Shown here: positions 23,302-35,517 of the stretch, in pieces
Position numbering within the stretch: position 1 is the first letter of the stretch
Layout of the letters: each line of letters opens with the position of its first letter
DNA from: Halocaridina rubra
Lineage: Eukaryota > Arthropoda > Malacostraca > Decapoda > Atyidae
DNA: 64,000 nt
Assembly (NCBI GenBank): GCA_037179515.1
Contig: JAXCGZ010007584.1
Location: 41,001-105,000, forward strand
Direction of reading: 5' to 3'
The notes under the pieces: model-generated
Seen by the model: the letters and a program-made list of their open reading frames with translations, nothing else
Databases searched by the model: none
What the model was told of the DNA's origin: nothing
Translations under genes and position numbers: made by a program

Positions 23302-23320
23302 GTTGGCGGAATCTGATTGG
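23302..23320 (-). promoter_or_regulatory. ERSE-like element in the presumed MANF promoter
   Basis: On the minus strand this reads CCAAT, nine bases, then CCAAC. The ER-stress response element consensus is CCAAT-N9-CCACG, so the spacing is exact but the second half has two mismatches. A CCACG on the plus strand lies nearby (23284-23288). MANF is an ER-stress gene, which makes this worth noting. Confidence 0.35.
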
Positions 23321-23329
23321 CTGATGAAA

Positions 23330-24639
23330 ACTTATTCTTCTTCTTCTTCAACGTTTGCATGAGGTGGCTTAACGGGTTACTCACGCTATGGCGCTGTTCT
23401 TCTAGTAGCTCCGATGTATTACCTGTTTTAACAACTAACCTATATAAATACAAATTAAACTTAAATATATCATTATCATATATTTTTCTGCTAAATATAT
23501 TGTACATAACCTTAGTGACAATGTGAAAAGCTTAAATCATAACTAATAGTTATTTCAAACTGCAGTGAACAATACCACCATCTAATTGTCAGAATAAATG
23601 CAAAAAATATTATCCTTACCGGCTTCTTATCGGCAAATATAATTAAATAATATCTAATGTCAGACTAAATATGTGAATCCAATTTAGACCAAAGTAATCA
23701 TCTTAAAATAGATTTATATGGTGTTGCAATGAATGAAGTCAAATTGCATTTTCATTTTGTTTTGTCTTAAAACTCCCTGGGGAAGGTAGTTAGAATACTT
23801 CCTCTGTGTTCCTCTACGTGTCGTAAGAGTCAACGAAATGTGACGGAGCAAAGGGATTGGGAATCATTTCTGTATTTTCATTTCTCAGAGTCAGAGTATT
23901 TTGCCTTGACACAGCCACTCCCCTCATAGAGATAAAAATATTTTATGTAAATAGACAATTATTGTACACACTTTTGCGTGTTCTTTGTCTTCAGCTTTAA
24001 CCCAGTCCTGTATAGGGTCGCTGCTTTTTGCTAGCATGTTCCACCTTTTCCTGTCTTGTTTAATGATAAGCATCATAACACGTGTTAGTTACACCGAAAT
24101 GAAAAGGATTCAGACATTGCATCATTTTTACAGATATTTCTAAACCACAGAGTTCAAGGAATTTCCTAAGATTATAATTTATTTTAAGATAGCCAAACAG
24201 GAATTCATGGAGGAATTTTTCCTGCTGACTGCAGTTATATCTGTGACATATAATATACTACATCTGATAGTTTCTATTGACAGGAACTACCAAACAACTT
24301 AATTTCTGGGAGAATATTAGATAAGACTATCCACTGACTTGACTTGATTTAGGATGGGATAGGATAGGAGGGGAAAAAGGAGAGGGGATTAAGGATATAA
24401 GGGAATTGGAGGGAAAAGCACGAAAATTAATAAAGTAAGAGACAAAAAAGAGAGGGGCAAACCCTCGTGCTAAGACTATCCACTGGGGGAATGAACGCGG
24501 TAGTTAAGGTAAGAGGTAGGCACTAGGACAACAACTTAGAAAAGGTATGTACATATGTAGTTTTTAAATGTTAGAACAGTAATATTCGATGCGCATTTGA
24601 ATAGGATACTTATTTGTAGAATATATAGTATAAGCTTGG
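23330..24639. other. AT-rich intergenic DNA between the MANF promoter and the LINE block
   Basis: No recognisable gene. It holds one member of repeat family E (24345-24478). Confidence 0.5.
24345..24478 (+). repeat. dispersed purine-rich repeat family E, copy 1
   Basis: It contains TAGGATGGGATAGGATAGG, GGAATTGGAGGGAAAA, AGAGAGGGGCAAACCCTCGT and TGCTAA. A collinear copy lies at 53445-53600 with ...GAGGGGAGACCCTCCTGCTAA. Confidence 0.6.
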
Positions 24640-25060
24640 TGACATTATCTCAGGAGGGATATAAAAGTTATTGAAAGAATTCAGAGAATAGCAACTAAAA
24701 TACCATCAGCATTACGGAATCTGCCTTATGGAGAAAGATGCAAAAGACGGGGAATTGCAGCATTAGAAGAGAAGCCTTTGAGGAGGTATGACGGAACTAC
24801 TTAGAGATTATGGAAGGAATATAACATACAAATGTTGATGCAGTATATCAGAAAAAAAAAGTGTCTAAAGGTGTCACAATTGTATAATTTACAAGATAAA
24901 ATGCTCTAAAACATTAGAAAATACTTTTCCTGTCAAAGATTAGTTGGCAGTTGGAACAGATTACCAATACACATTATATATGCCACAACGGCAAATGACT
25001 TTACAAGGAAAGACGATAAGTGAGGCCAGTAAAAAGCACTAAATTAGTGCATAATAGATA
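24640..25060 (+). pseudogene. degenerate LINE fragment (C-terminal part of pol)
   Basis: Conceptual reading gives RRDIKVIERIQRIATKI, RNLPYGERCKRRGIAALEEK and later VGSWNRLPIHII, with intervening breaks. These match the ...KLEKVQRHATKLV...LSYDERLRELDLPSLEARR... tail of the intact ORF just downstream but are clearly diverged. It is an older, separate insertion. Confidence 0.7.
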
Positions 25061-25099
25061 CTGGAAAGCTTCAAAAGGTAAGTTCAACTGGTAAGATTC

Positions 25100-26739
25100 A
25101 TGTGAAATGCTCATTACAGTCGGTTATAGTTCTCAGACTGACACAGGGCCGGTATTAGAGAACATCAACCTTACAGCCACAGAGGTATGCAAAGCGCTGA
25201 TGGATTTAGATGTTCATAAAGCTACAGGTCCTGATGACATATCCCCTCATGTGCTTAAAAAATGCGCAAACACAATATCAGTGGCACTAAGTATCATATT
25301 TAAGGAGTCACTGGAGTCGGGGGAGATTCCAAGATGCTGGAAACAAGCAAATGTGATACCTATCTTCAAAAAGGGAAGGATGGATACGGCTCTGAACTAT
25401 AGACCAGTTTCCTTGACCAGCAAAGTTATGGAGAAACTACTAAGGAAACATATCTCTCTTCACTTGGAATCCTTCAACTTTTTGTCAGTAAGGCAACATG
25501 GCTTCAGAGAAGGTAGATCAACAGTAACAAACTTATTAGAATTTTATGATGAGGTAAGCCAAATCTTACAGGAAAGAGAGGGCTGGGCAGATTGCATATT
25601 CCTAGACTTCCAGAAAGCGTTTGACACTGTTCCACATGGGAGACTTATTAGGAAGCTGCAATCAATGGCTAGAATAGGTGGAAATGTTTTGGAATGGATA
25701 AAAACTTACTTAGAAGGAAGGGAACAGAGGGTTAGAGTAAGACACTCAGTGTCTGAATGGAGAAGAGTTAGTAGTGGAGTTCCTCAGGGTTCAGTTTTAG
25801 GGCCACTTTTGTTCCTTGTATATGTAAATGACCTACCAGAGTCTGTAAATTCATTCATGAATATGTTTGCAGATGATGCAAAGATTGTGAAGAAAGTAAA
25901 AAACGGGAACAATGGTAGAGAACTTCAGGAGGATCTAAATAATCTGCATGAGTGGCCAGAAAAGTGGCTAATGAAATTCAATACTTCAAAATGTAAGGTA
26001 ATGAGAATGGGTACAAGTGCAAGAAGGCCCAAGCTTGACTACTCGGTGGCTGGAGTACAACTTCAAGAGACAGAAAATGAGAGAGATCTAGGAGTAAACA
26101 TACTGGCAGATTTGTCTCCAGAAATACATATAAATGGCATAGTAAGGGCAGCATATGCATTCTTATCAAATGTAAGGGTAGCCTTCAGGCACATGGACAA
26201 GGAAATGTTCATAAATATTTATGTAACCTATGTGAGGCCAAAACTCGAATATGCAGCCCCCTTTTGGAATCCGCACTTGAAAAAGCACATAGCTAAGCTT
26301 GAAAAAGTTCAAAGACATGCCACGAAACTGGTGCCAGAAATACGCAATCTCAGTTATGATGAGAGGCTGAGGGAATTAGACTTACCATCACTCGAAGCTA
26401 GAAGAGTGAGGGGGGATATGGTGACAGTCTTTAAATTCCTTCATGGTTATGATAGAGTGGATAGGGATCGATATTTTGATATGGCTGGCTCTAGAACTAG
26501 AGGTCATAGTTTGAAGCTTCGTAAGAAAACTTCTTTGCAGGATGTAAGGAAATACTTTTTCAGTGTAAGAGTAGTTGATAATTGGAATTGGCTAAGCGAG
26601 GAGGTAGTTAATGCTATCTCAATCCATAGTTTTAAGGACAGGTATGATAAGTATCACTAAGTATAAAATGGAAGCGATCAGGAGACGGGAAGATACGAGT
26701 CTTGGGCTCTTCCCCGTAAACACAATTAGGTAATCACAT
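25100..26739 (+). mobile_element. 5'-truncated CR1/L2-like LINE copy
   Basis: This includes the RT frame and a short 3' UTR ending CACAATTAGGTAATCACA. The same terminal sequence, reverse-complemented, begins the fragment at 34555, which fixes the 3' boundary. The 5' boundary is approximate. Confidence 0.8.
25107..26660 (+). CDS. LINE reverse transcriptase (CR1/L2/Jockey-like non-LTR retrotransposon), 5'-truncated
   Basis: An uninterrupted 517-codon frame encodes a non-LTR reverse transcriptase. Motifs run NYRPVSLTS (about residue 97), LDFQKAFDTVPH (166-177), GVPQGSVLGPLLF (224-236) and the catalytic FADD (254-257), followed by LQEDLNNLHEWPEKW, a thumb region and RPKLEYAAPFWNPHL. Such enzymes copy element RNA into DNA at a nicked target. 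The apurinic-like endonuclease expected upstream is absent, so the copy is 5'-truncated. The first ATG is only the first available and is not likely the native start. The ORF is intact end to end, which implies a recent insertion. Its 3' end (GGTAATCACA) is also seen in a fragment at 34555-34799. Confidence 0.93.
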   Translation: MLITVGYSSQTDTGPVLENINLTATEVCKALMDLDVHKATGPDDISPHVLKKCANTISVALSIIFKESLESGEIPRCWKQANVIPIFKKGRMDTALNYRPVSLTSKVMEKLLRKHISLHLESFNFLSVRQHGFREGRSTVTNLLEFYDEVSQILQEREGWADCIFLDFQKAFDTVPHGRLIRKLQSMARIGGNVLEWIKTYLEGREQRVRVRHSVSEWRRVSSGVPQGSVLGPLLFLVYVNDLPESVNSFMNMFADDAKIVKKVKNGNNGRELQEDLNNLHEWPEKWLMKFNTSKCKVMRMGTSARRPKLDYSVAGVQLQETENERDLGVNILADLSPEIHINGIVRAAYAFLSNVRVAFRHMDKEMFINIYVTYVRPKLEYAAPFWNPHLKKHIAKLEKVQRHATKLVPEIRNLSYDERLRELDLPSLEARRVRGDMVTVFKFLHGYDRVDRDRYFDMAGSRTRGHSLKLRKKTSLQDVRKYFFSVRVVDNWNWLSEEVVNAISIHSFKDRYDKYH

Positions 26740-26839
26740 TACACAGAGTGGCGGGAGGTTAAGCCAGCAGAGCTGTTGCAGTTAACAAGAGACGGAGTCA
26801 GGTGGCGTCCCAAGGTTGCCGAAGTTCAAGTGCATAGGG

Positions 26840-27079
26840 CACACTAATGATGAGCGTACAGTGTTAGCAATGTATCCACTTGCTTGCCAGGGATATCTAT
26901 CCCCACCTATTGCATGAGGAACCCATACGTGTCCTTTGGATGGTTTTCAGCTTGGAGTCCACACTGATGATGAGCGTACAGTGTTAGCAATGTAGCCACT
27001 TGCTTGCCAGGGATATCTATCCCCACCTATTGCATGAGGAACCCATTCATGTCCTTTAGATGGTTTTCACTTTGGAGTC
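26840..27079. repeat. tandem duplication of a 120 bp unit
   Basis: Two near-identical units of 120 bp begin ACACT(A/G)ATGATGAGCGT at 26841 and 26961 and share TTGCTTGCCAGGGATATC and TGCATGAGGAACCCAT. Only a few substitutions separate them. Confidence 0.95.
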
Positions 27080-27404
27080 CACAAGAAATGAGAACTGGTT
27101 TCCTCACTACCCTCCCAACTCCCTGCCAAGGGATTTTTTTTTATTTCCTTTACGGGCGTTTTACTGCCCTCGATGCCTCTTGGTAACAGGCTGCATAGAG
27201 ACTCAGAGAAAGCATATTGATTCTCTCTCAAAGCAGCCTTTAATTTCATTGCACTCAAAAATGGTTGCATACCCGAATAAGCGAGTGCTTTGTTGTTCAT
27301 ATATATACTATACATATTAATAAAACTGAACTGTTAAAATACAGTCTAAAATGGTAGGAAAAGCCCATATATTTTCGTTATTTTCTTTAATAGGCTTTTC
27401 CTAC

Positions 27405-27407
<3 letters not shown>

Positions 27408-27491
<84 letters not shown>
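27408..27491. repeat. (AT)n microsatellite
   Basis: A pure dinucleotide run of about 84 bp. Confidence 0.98.
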
Positions 27492-27494
<3 letters not shown>

Positions 27495-27699
27495 GTGTTC
27501 ACGGAAAAGAGCAAAATACTCGAAAACTCCCCATCTTCTGGTTGTCTTTTTTTTTTTTTTTAATACTCTCATCATATATTTTCTTCGTAGCCGGTAATAA
27601 ATTCGTAGGAAAAAATCACAGGCTAGGTTGGGTTACGTTAGGTTGGTTAGAGTTAGGTTAGGCTTTATTCCTGTGACTTTTTTCAATGATTTTTTTATT

Positions 27700-28040
27700 T
27701 GTGACTTTTATACCTGTATTCCTTTTCGCAAAATTATAAATTCAATTACATTTTCAGATTCTTCGCTTAGTGAATCACAATTTTCAATTATTCTTACTAT
27801 GAAAAAGTACTTTCTTTTACATCCTGCAAGGAAGTTTTTTTTTTAAGAAGTTTCTACTTATGATATCTAGTTCCAGAGCCAAACAAATCAAAGTATCGCT
27901 CCCTATTAACTTTCGAAACCATGAATGAATTTAAAAACCGTCACCATACCCTACTCGTTCTTCTAAATTTAAGTGATGGGAAGTCTAAATCATAACTTGG
28001 ATATCGTTACATGCTCCATGACATGTCTCTGAATTCTCTC
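27700..28040 (-). pseudogene. degenerate LINE 3' fragment
   Basis: The minus strand carries relics of the RT C-terminal region: a VFKFLHG-like piece, RERYFD, a GSGTR-like piece, LQDVK, and a counterpart of VDNWNWLSEEV. These align with the tail of the 25107-26660 ORF. Several stops and frameshifts make it inactive. Confidence 0.7.
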
Positions 28041-28042
28041 CA

Positions 28043-28179
<137 letters not shown>

Positions 28180-28204
28180 AGTTTAGGTCACGAAATTAAT
28201 AAGT

Positions 28205-28305
<101 letters not shown>

Positions 28306-28360
28306 GTTGTTTTATTTACTGGGCTTTTCCCATTTTAGACTGTATGTTAACAGTTCAGTG

Positions 28361-29944
<1,584 letters not shown>

Positions 29945-30320
29945 GCTTTGGTAATGCTATGTAAATAAACAGATGTTTTAACGACTGATAACAGTTTTAG
30001 AAATTAGATGCTAATTTTTATAACTACAACAATATCACTAAACATGCTTTCCCTCTTATTATTATTATTAATATCATTATTATTATTATTAACATTATTA
30101 ATTCAGTTCTGCTGAAGCAACATACAATTGGCATACTCTAATATAGCAAGATCATGCTTGTCTTACTAACAGAGGACTGCAGTTTTTGCTCATAAAATCA
30201 GGGCAATTTGTGTCATGCAATAAAAATTTATTTCTTATTAATATTTTCAAATGCATAAGACATTCTAAAAATAATATATAATGATTACCCTTACCCAATA
30301 AAACAAAACCTCAGTAACAC

Positions 30321-30514
30321 GTTCGATTTTACGTCAACAACTCCCTTTTCTAGTAAGGGTTAGGACGGTGCCTTCTTTTGAGCGACTTTCATTTTGGTAT
30401 GTGTATCGTTACCCTCAACAAATATCCTTTTTAGCCTCACCCGTGGAGCGTAGCGGACCAATAACCTTACAATTCAAAGTTGCGGAGGTTACCACTTTGC
30501 CGCGGCGACCATTA
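30321..30514 (-). repeat. old S1 SINE, unit 1
   Basis: CAACTCCCTTTTCTAGTAAGG, AGGACGGTGCCTTCTT, ATCGTTACCCT and the worn head CCGCGGCGACCATTAA match the S1 family. The same insertion sits at 37388 in unit 2, so it predates the duplication. Confidence 0.75.
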
Positions 30515-31220
30515 ACTGTGTGTGCAAACCTCCTACCTACTCTTAACAGAATATATTTCACCCTACATCCCCTAAAACCTTATGTTATAAAGGTTTGGGT
30601 TTTGCTTCTCTTGAATTAGATGCTGCTGCCAATATTTTGATGATAGGGTTTTATAGAGCTGAAGGAATGATAAATATTAAAATCTGATTTTGCAATGTCA
30701 CCTACAATTTAGGGAAACCAGAGATAAATGTAATTATATTTAGAGATACATCCGAATTCTAGGTCCTGCAAAACTCTGTTTAACTAATAAATCAAATTCA
30801 TCGCAGTAAACTGTCAAAAAATGGAGACGTGAATATGTAGACGTGAATGCAAAACAATACATTTATTACATTGCAATAGGCTTCTCCGACTGGAACATCG
30901 TATCTATATGAACATAATTTAAGTCATAAGTATATTCTAAACAAATGGCGAGTTCTATTAATTCCACATATAATGCTACTGTTAACGCTAAGAAATAAAA
31001 GCATAAATGTATGTACACTCCTCCCAAGAAGTCAGTGACGCTGCCAAAAATAAACATGAAAAAATCGGGGAATTTCTCGAGAGTGCATCCTCGAGTTAGA
31101 GAAAGACAGTGGCGCGAATGGCAAAGTCCTACTTCATTTCTGCAGCCTCACCTCTTGCATAACCAAATAAATTCCTAAATGGCATCCAATAAGTCAATAA
31201 AGATTGCACAGCAAGCGAGG

Positions 31221-31227
31221 TATATTA
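31221..31227 (+). promoter_or_regulatory. candidate TATA box of gene A
   Basis: TATATTA lies about 165 bp before the end of the 5' UTR exon and is conserved at 38278 in unit 2. The start site was not identified. Confidence 0.35.
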
Positions 31228-31249
31228 GACCATGAGCAGCATCCTTTGG

Positions 31250-31389
31250 AGCCAGATAGCTCCTCGTTTCCAAATGAGCAGGAGGTTTTCAGCTTTGGGA
31301 ACCACCAGGAACTGAAAGATCATCTTCCACAGCTTTCAATAGTTCTTGTTCTCAAGACCTGATAGATAACTTCGAAGTTCATTTAACAG
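31250..31389 (+). other. 5' untranslated exon of gene A (start approximate)
   Basis: The sequence ending ...TTCATTTAACAG|GTAAAA is an exon-intron junction conserved in unit 2. The intron (31390-31505) ends TTTTTGCAG six bases before the ATG. The upstream limit is estimated. Confidence 0.6.
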
Positions 31390-31511
31390 GTAAAAAAAAA
31401 AAATATATATAAGATTTTCATGACCAGTTCAAGATGTACAATGAATGAAAATGTTTTTTATAGGTTTTAATATGATACTAATATTGTTAATAATTCTTTT
31501 TGCAGGCCATC

Positions 31512-33611
31512 ATGAAGAATTGTCTGATCTTTTTGCTGGTGACAGGTACTATAGCTGGACCTTTGGCGGTACCAAGCATCCGAAGAGGAGGAGGAGGATT
31601 TGGAGGGGGATTCGGACAAGGCGGAAGCGGAGGGTTTGGTGGGGGAGGAGGCTTTGGTGGTAATCATGGCAATGGTGGAGGATTCGGAGGAGGAGGAGGA
31701 TTTGGAGGAGGTGGGGGGCATCATGGGGGAAACCACGGAGGTAGTGGAGGAGGATTCGGTGGAGGCGGAGGACACCAAGGTGGAAGTGGTGGAGGATTTG
31801 GTGGAGGTGGAGGGCTAGGAGGAGGGAACCATGGCGGAAGTGGTGGGGGATTCGGTGGAGGTGGAGGGCTAGGAGGAGGGAACCATGGTGGAAGTGGTGG
31901 GGGATTCGGTGGTGGTGGGGGACTTGGAGGAGGGCACCATGGTGGAAGTGGAGGAGGATTTGGTGGGGGTGGTGGATTTGGAGGTGGACATGGGTCCTAT
32001 GCTGATGGTGGTTTTGGAGGCGTAAAACATACTCGATTTGGAAGGTCTGTTGAATTTGAAACTCTCCCAGAAGTTTTGGACTTGGATGATAGTTCCAGGA
32101 TTCCCAGGCATATTGGAGGCCACGGTCATGATCATGGTCATGGTCATAATCATGATCACGATCACTTAGGATCAACATCAGTCAGTGGTTCTTTTAGTTC
32201 TTCAGGGTCACAAAGTGGCTTAGGTAGCGGGAGCTCAGGATCAGTAAGTAGCTCATTCAGTGGCTCTCAGTCATCTGGAGGTCTTTTCAGACCTGGATCT
32301 GGAAGTTCTTCTGGATCAGTCAGTGGCTCATTCAGTGGCTCGCAGTCACCTGCAGGTCTTTTCAGACCTGGCTCTGGAAGTTCAGCAGGATCAATCAGTG
32401 GCTCTTTAAGCACCTCAGGGTCTGGTTTTCACAGGGGCAAGAGATCTGCAGACAAGAGAATAAATTTGCCTAACTTTCCTGGTTCTGGATCAATTAGTGG
32501 ATCTTGGAGTGGTTCATTGTCTGTGAGTGGATCAGGTTCTGAGGGTGGATCAGACTCTATAAGTGGTTCTTGGAGTGGGTCTGGAAGTGGATCAGGATCT
32601 GGAAGTGGATCAGGCAGTGGCTCATGGACTGGCTCTGGGTCAGGAAGTGGATCAGGAAGCATATCAGGAAGTGGCTCAGGAAGTAGTAGTGGATCTGGAT
32701 CAGGTTCAGGAAGTATTTCAGGGAGTGGCAATGGGTCATGGGGTGGATCTGGATCAGGATCAGGAAGTGGATCATGGGGAAATCCTGGATCAGGGAGCAT
32801 ATCAGGAGGTGGAAGTGAATCAGGATCAATATCTGGAAGTGGATCAGGAAGTGGCTCATGGGGAGGCTCTGGCTCAGGATCAGGAAGTGGATCATGGGGA
32901 GGTTCTGGATCAGGGAGCATATCAGGAGGTGGAAGTGGATCAGGATCTATATCTGGAGGTGGATCAGGAAGTGGTTCATGGGGAGGCTCTGGCTCAGGAT
33001 CAGGATCAGGAAGTGGATCTGGTACTGGATCAGGGAGCATATCTGGAGGCGGAAGTGGATCGGGATCTATATCTGGGGGTGGATCAGGAAGTGGCTCATG
33101 GGGAGGCTCTGGATCAGGATCAGGAAGCATTTCAGGCAGTGGATCTGGTAGTGGATCATGGGGAGGATCCGGGTCAGGAAGTGGTTCTGGGTCTATATCA
33201 GGTGGAGGATCAGGAAGTGGATCATTGGGAGGTTCAGGTTCAGGAATTATTTCAGGTGGAGGAGCAGGAAGTGGATCATGGGGTGGTTCAGGATCAGGAA
33301 GTATTTCTGGAGGAGGCAGTGGATCAGGAAGCATATCAGGAGGTGGATCATGGAGTGGTAGTGGTTCAAGTTCTGGAGGATCACTGACAAATAAACCAGG
33401 TGTTGGAGTAGGAGGTGATGGCTGCCATACCCAGACTAATAAACCAGGCGTTGGAGGATGTGGAGGTTCATCAGGAAACCAAATTGGAGGTAGTGGTGGA
33501 GGCTACGGAGGTGGACAGGGTGGAGCTTTTACTTCTGCAGGAGTCTATTCGACAGGGCCAGAAGGAGTCAAGGGAGTGCAAGTAGACGTCAGACATGGTG
33601 CTTTTGTGTAA
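31512..33611 (+). CDS. secreted Gly/Ser-rich repeat protein A (silk- or cuticle-like)
   Basis: A 699-residue frame in one exon. ATG follows the acceptor TTGCAG by six bases, and the signal peptide is MKNCLIFLLVTGTIAGPLA. Next come a GGGFGGGGG(L/H)GGGNHGGS region (about 10-155), a spacer with TRFGRSVEFE and SSRIPRH, a His/Asp cluster (GGHGHDHGHGHNHDHDH), Ser-rich FRPGSGSS repeats, a basic site (HRGKRSADKR) and a long GSGSWGG / GSISGGG region. The C-terminus has GSLTNKPG, two cysteines in the TNKPG segment and the tail VQVDVRHGAFV. These are the only mature cysteines, which suggests an end disulfide. The role is unknown. Composition fits an extracellular structural protein, perhaps fibre, cuticle or cement. 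It is a tandem paralogue of the gene at 38574. DNA-level repetition makes repeat counts assembly-sensitive. Confidence 0.85.
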   Translation: MKNCLIFLLVTGTIAGPLAVPSIRRGGGGFGGGFGQGGSGGFGGGGGFGGNHGNGGGFGGGGGFGGGGGHHGGNHGGSGGGFGGGGGHQGGSGGGFGGGGGLGGGNHGGSGGGFGGGGGLGGGNHGGSGGGFGGGGGLGGGHHGGSGGGFGGGGGFGGGHGSYADGGFGGVKHTRFGRSVEFETLPEVLDLDDSSRIPRHIGGHGHDHGHGHNHDHDHLGSTSVSGSFSSSGSQSGLGSGSSGSVSSSFSGSQSSGGLFRPGSGSSSGSVSGSFSGSQSPAGLFRPGSGSSAGSISGSLSTSGSGFHRGKRSADKRINLPNFPGSGSISGSWSGSLSVSGSGSEGGSDSISGSWSGSGSGSGSGSGSGSGSWTGSGSGSGSGSISGSGSGSSSGSGSGSGSISGSGNGSWGGSGSGSGSGSWGNPGSGSISGGGSESGSISGSGSGSGSWGGSGSGSGSGSWGGSGSGSISGGGSGSGSISGGGSGSGSWGGSGSGSGSGSGSGTGSGSISGGGSGSGSISGGGSGSGSWGGSGSGSGSISGSGSGSGSWGGSGSGSGSGSISGGGSGSGSLGGSGSGIISGGGAGSGSWGGSGSGSISGGGSGSGSISGGGSWSGSGSSSGGSLTNKPGVGVGGDGCHTQTNKPGVGGCGGSSGNQIGGSGGGYGGGQGGAFTSAGVYSTGPEGVKGVQVDVRHGAFV

Positions 33612-33999
33612 TAGCCAACACTCAATACCAGATTAAAAATATTATATGCAACACAGAGAAAATATATATAATCATAAGAAACTAGTATCGATCATGTAAA
33701 TGTATTTGTTTTAAAAGAGTTTTCATAGTTTGTTTATAATAATTAAAGAAAGCAATATGGTCTGTAATTACTAGACATCATAATCATAGCTCCCATTATC
33801 ATTTATCATCTATTCTAGAATGGTTAAATTGGAAATGACTATAAGAGAACTGCGTAAGGGAATATTCAAAAGGTTTCTTATTTGAAAAACTTCATGCATT
33901 TCAGAATAGTATGATCATTTCCCTTTTTAGTTCAGATAGCCATATCTCAAAATAGGTCATGTCAATGTACTATACCATGTTTCACATACACAAAAGAAA

Positions 34000-34005
34000 A
34001 ATAAA
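34000..34005 (+). terminator. polyadenylation signal, gene A
   Basis: AATAAA about 390 bp after the stop, conserved at 41236-41241 in unit 2. An AATTAAA nearer (about 33740) is an alternative. Confidence 0.5.
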
Positions 34006-34074
34006 ACATAATGGTATATTCTGTTTCTGTAATTTCTCGACCATGTACCATGAGGTGTTTGAATGAACAATCTT

Positions 34075-34300
34075 GTCTGTACTGTAGTAATACAGTGTCA
34101 CATAATTTACTGTGTAGTAATGCATTTTTTTCACAAAATTTACAGTGCAGTAATGCTAAGCATTTCTTTTACAAAAGTTACTGCACACTAATGTTTGTAT
34201 TTTGGACAAAAGTTACTGTGCATTGAAGTTTTTTTCCACAGCAAATGTTGGAAATGTCCATAATTTCAGTGCAATAATGCCTAGAAACATTACTTCACGG
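34075..34300. repeat. diverged palindromic minisatellite downstream of gene A
   Basis: Some six imperfect units of about 40 bp, each centred on a near-palindrome like TTACTGTGCAGTAATG followed by a T/A-rich stretch with ACAAAA. The array is also present at 41300-41540. Confidence 0.7.
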
Positions 34301-34554
34301 AAATTTTAATTAAAAAAAACTAAATCTTACAGCACATTAACTTTTGGGAAAATGTGCATAATAAGCATGTTGAAAAAATAGACAAAAACAATTTCTATTT
34401 ACATAGTAGGTTATACAAAATAAAAGAGAAGAAAAAGAGGAAAATATGTAAGATACTAAGACTAAGTAATATCAGCTCTATCCATTTATCTTTTACTCCT
34501 GATTTTATCTTTAACCTTCTCTCTCTCCATTAAAAGTAGGAGTGTATATGTATG

Positions 34555-34799
34555 TGTGATTACCTAATTGTGCTTATGGAAAAGAGCCCAAAGCTCGTAT
34601 CTCCCCCTCTCCTGATCGGTTCCATTTTGTACTTAATGATACTTATCATACCTGTCCTTAAAACTATGGATTGAGTTAGCATTAACTACCTACTCGCTTA
34701 GCGAATTCCAATTATCAACTACTTTTACGCTAGAAAAAAGTACTTCCTTACATCCTGCAAAGAAGTTTTCTTACGAAGCTTCAAACTATAACCTCTAAC
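34555..34799 (-). mobile_element. 5'-truncated LINE 3' fragment
   Basis: The reverse complement matches the last part of the LINE at 25107-26739, from its GGTCATAGTTTGAAGCTTCG region through GTATGATAAGTAT to the terminal GGTAATCACA. It is absent from the matching place in unit 2 (near 41726), so it arrived after duplication or was lost there. Confidence 0.85.
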
Positions 34800-35027
34800 A
34801 CGTGACACACATGTGAATGTAGGTTATCTATACAGGAAAAATGAAACGACGGCGTGCTGAGATCTTTCAGACAGCATTGTAGTCCATTTTCAAAGCAACT
34901 AACTAAAACTTTTTCTTTATGTTTCTTTATGCTTTGACTCTAATGTTTTAATTTGTTGCTCTGAAGAAGGACTAAAATACAGGCTGAAAAATCTCATCAC
35001 TTCATCGTTTCAGTTTTCCTTCGTAGC

Positions 35028-35223
<196 letters not shown>

Positions 35224-35517
35224 TATTATTTTTTTTTTAAATGCATTTGTCTAAATCTTCTGAAATTTCGTAGAAACCCATCAAAATTCATGAATAGGAT
35301 TGTTATTTTACACTACGAAAAATGTGTCATCTGATATTATATTAATTACAATTGCGCAGCAGTATGAAAACAAATTCTCAAAAATAGGACTTGTGATATG
35401 TTGTCCCTAATTACTGAATTATTAATGAATATATGTTCTAAACCATGCATATAATGAGATCATTTGCTAAAAAAGCAAAATAAATATGGTTTAAATCAGA
35501 TATTAATAAAGTCTATT

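Noticed and set aside
31500..31511. Upstream TTG start for gene A (and 38562 for gene B)
   Set aside because: It lies within the TTGCAG splice acceptor; the ATG six bases into the exon starts a proper signal peptide.
32429..33334. Antisense PDPEPP-rich open frame opposite gene A (and 39455-40570 opposite gene B)
   Set aside because: By-product of the GGATCAGGAAGT-type repeat; stop-free only because the repeat unit is a multiple of three.
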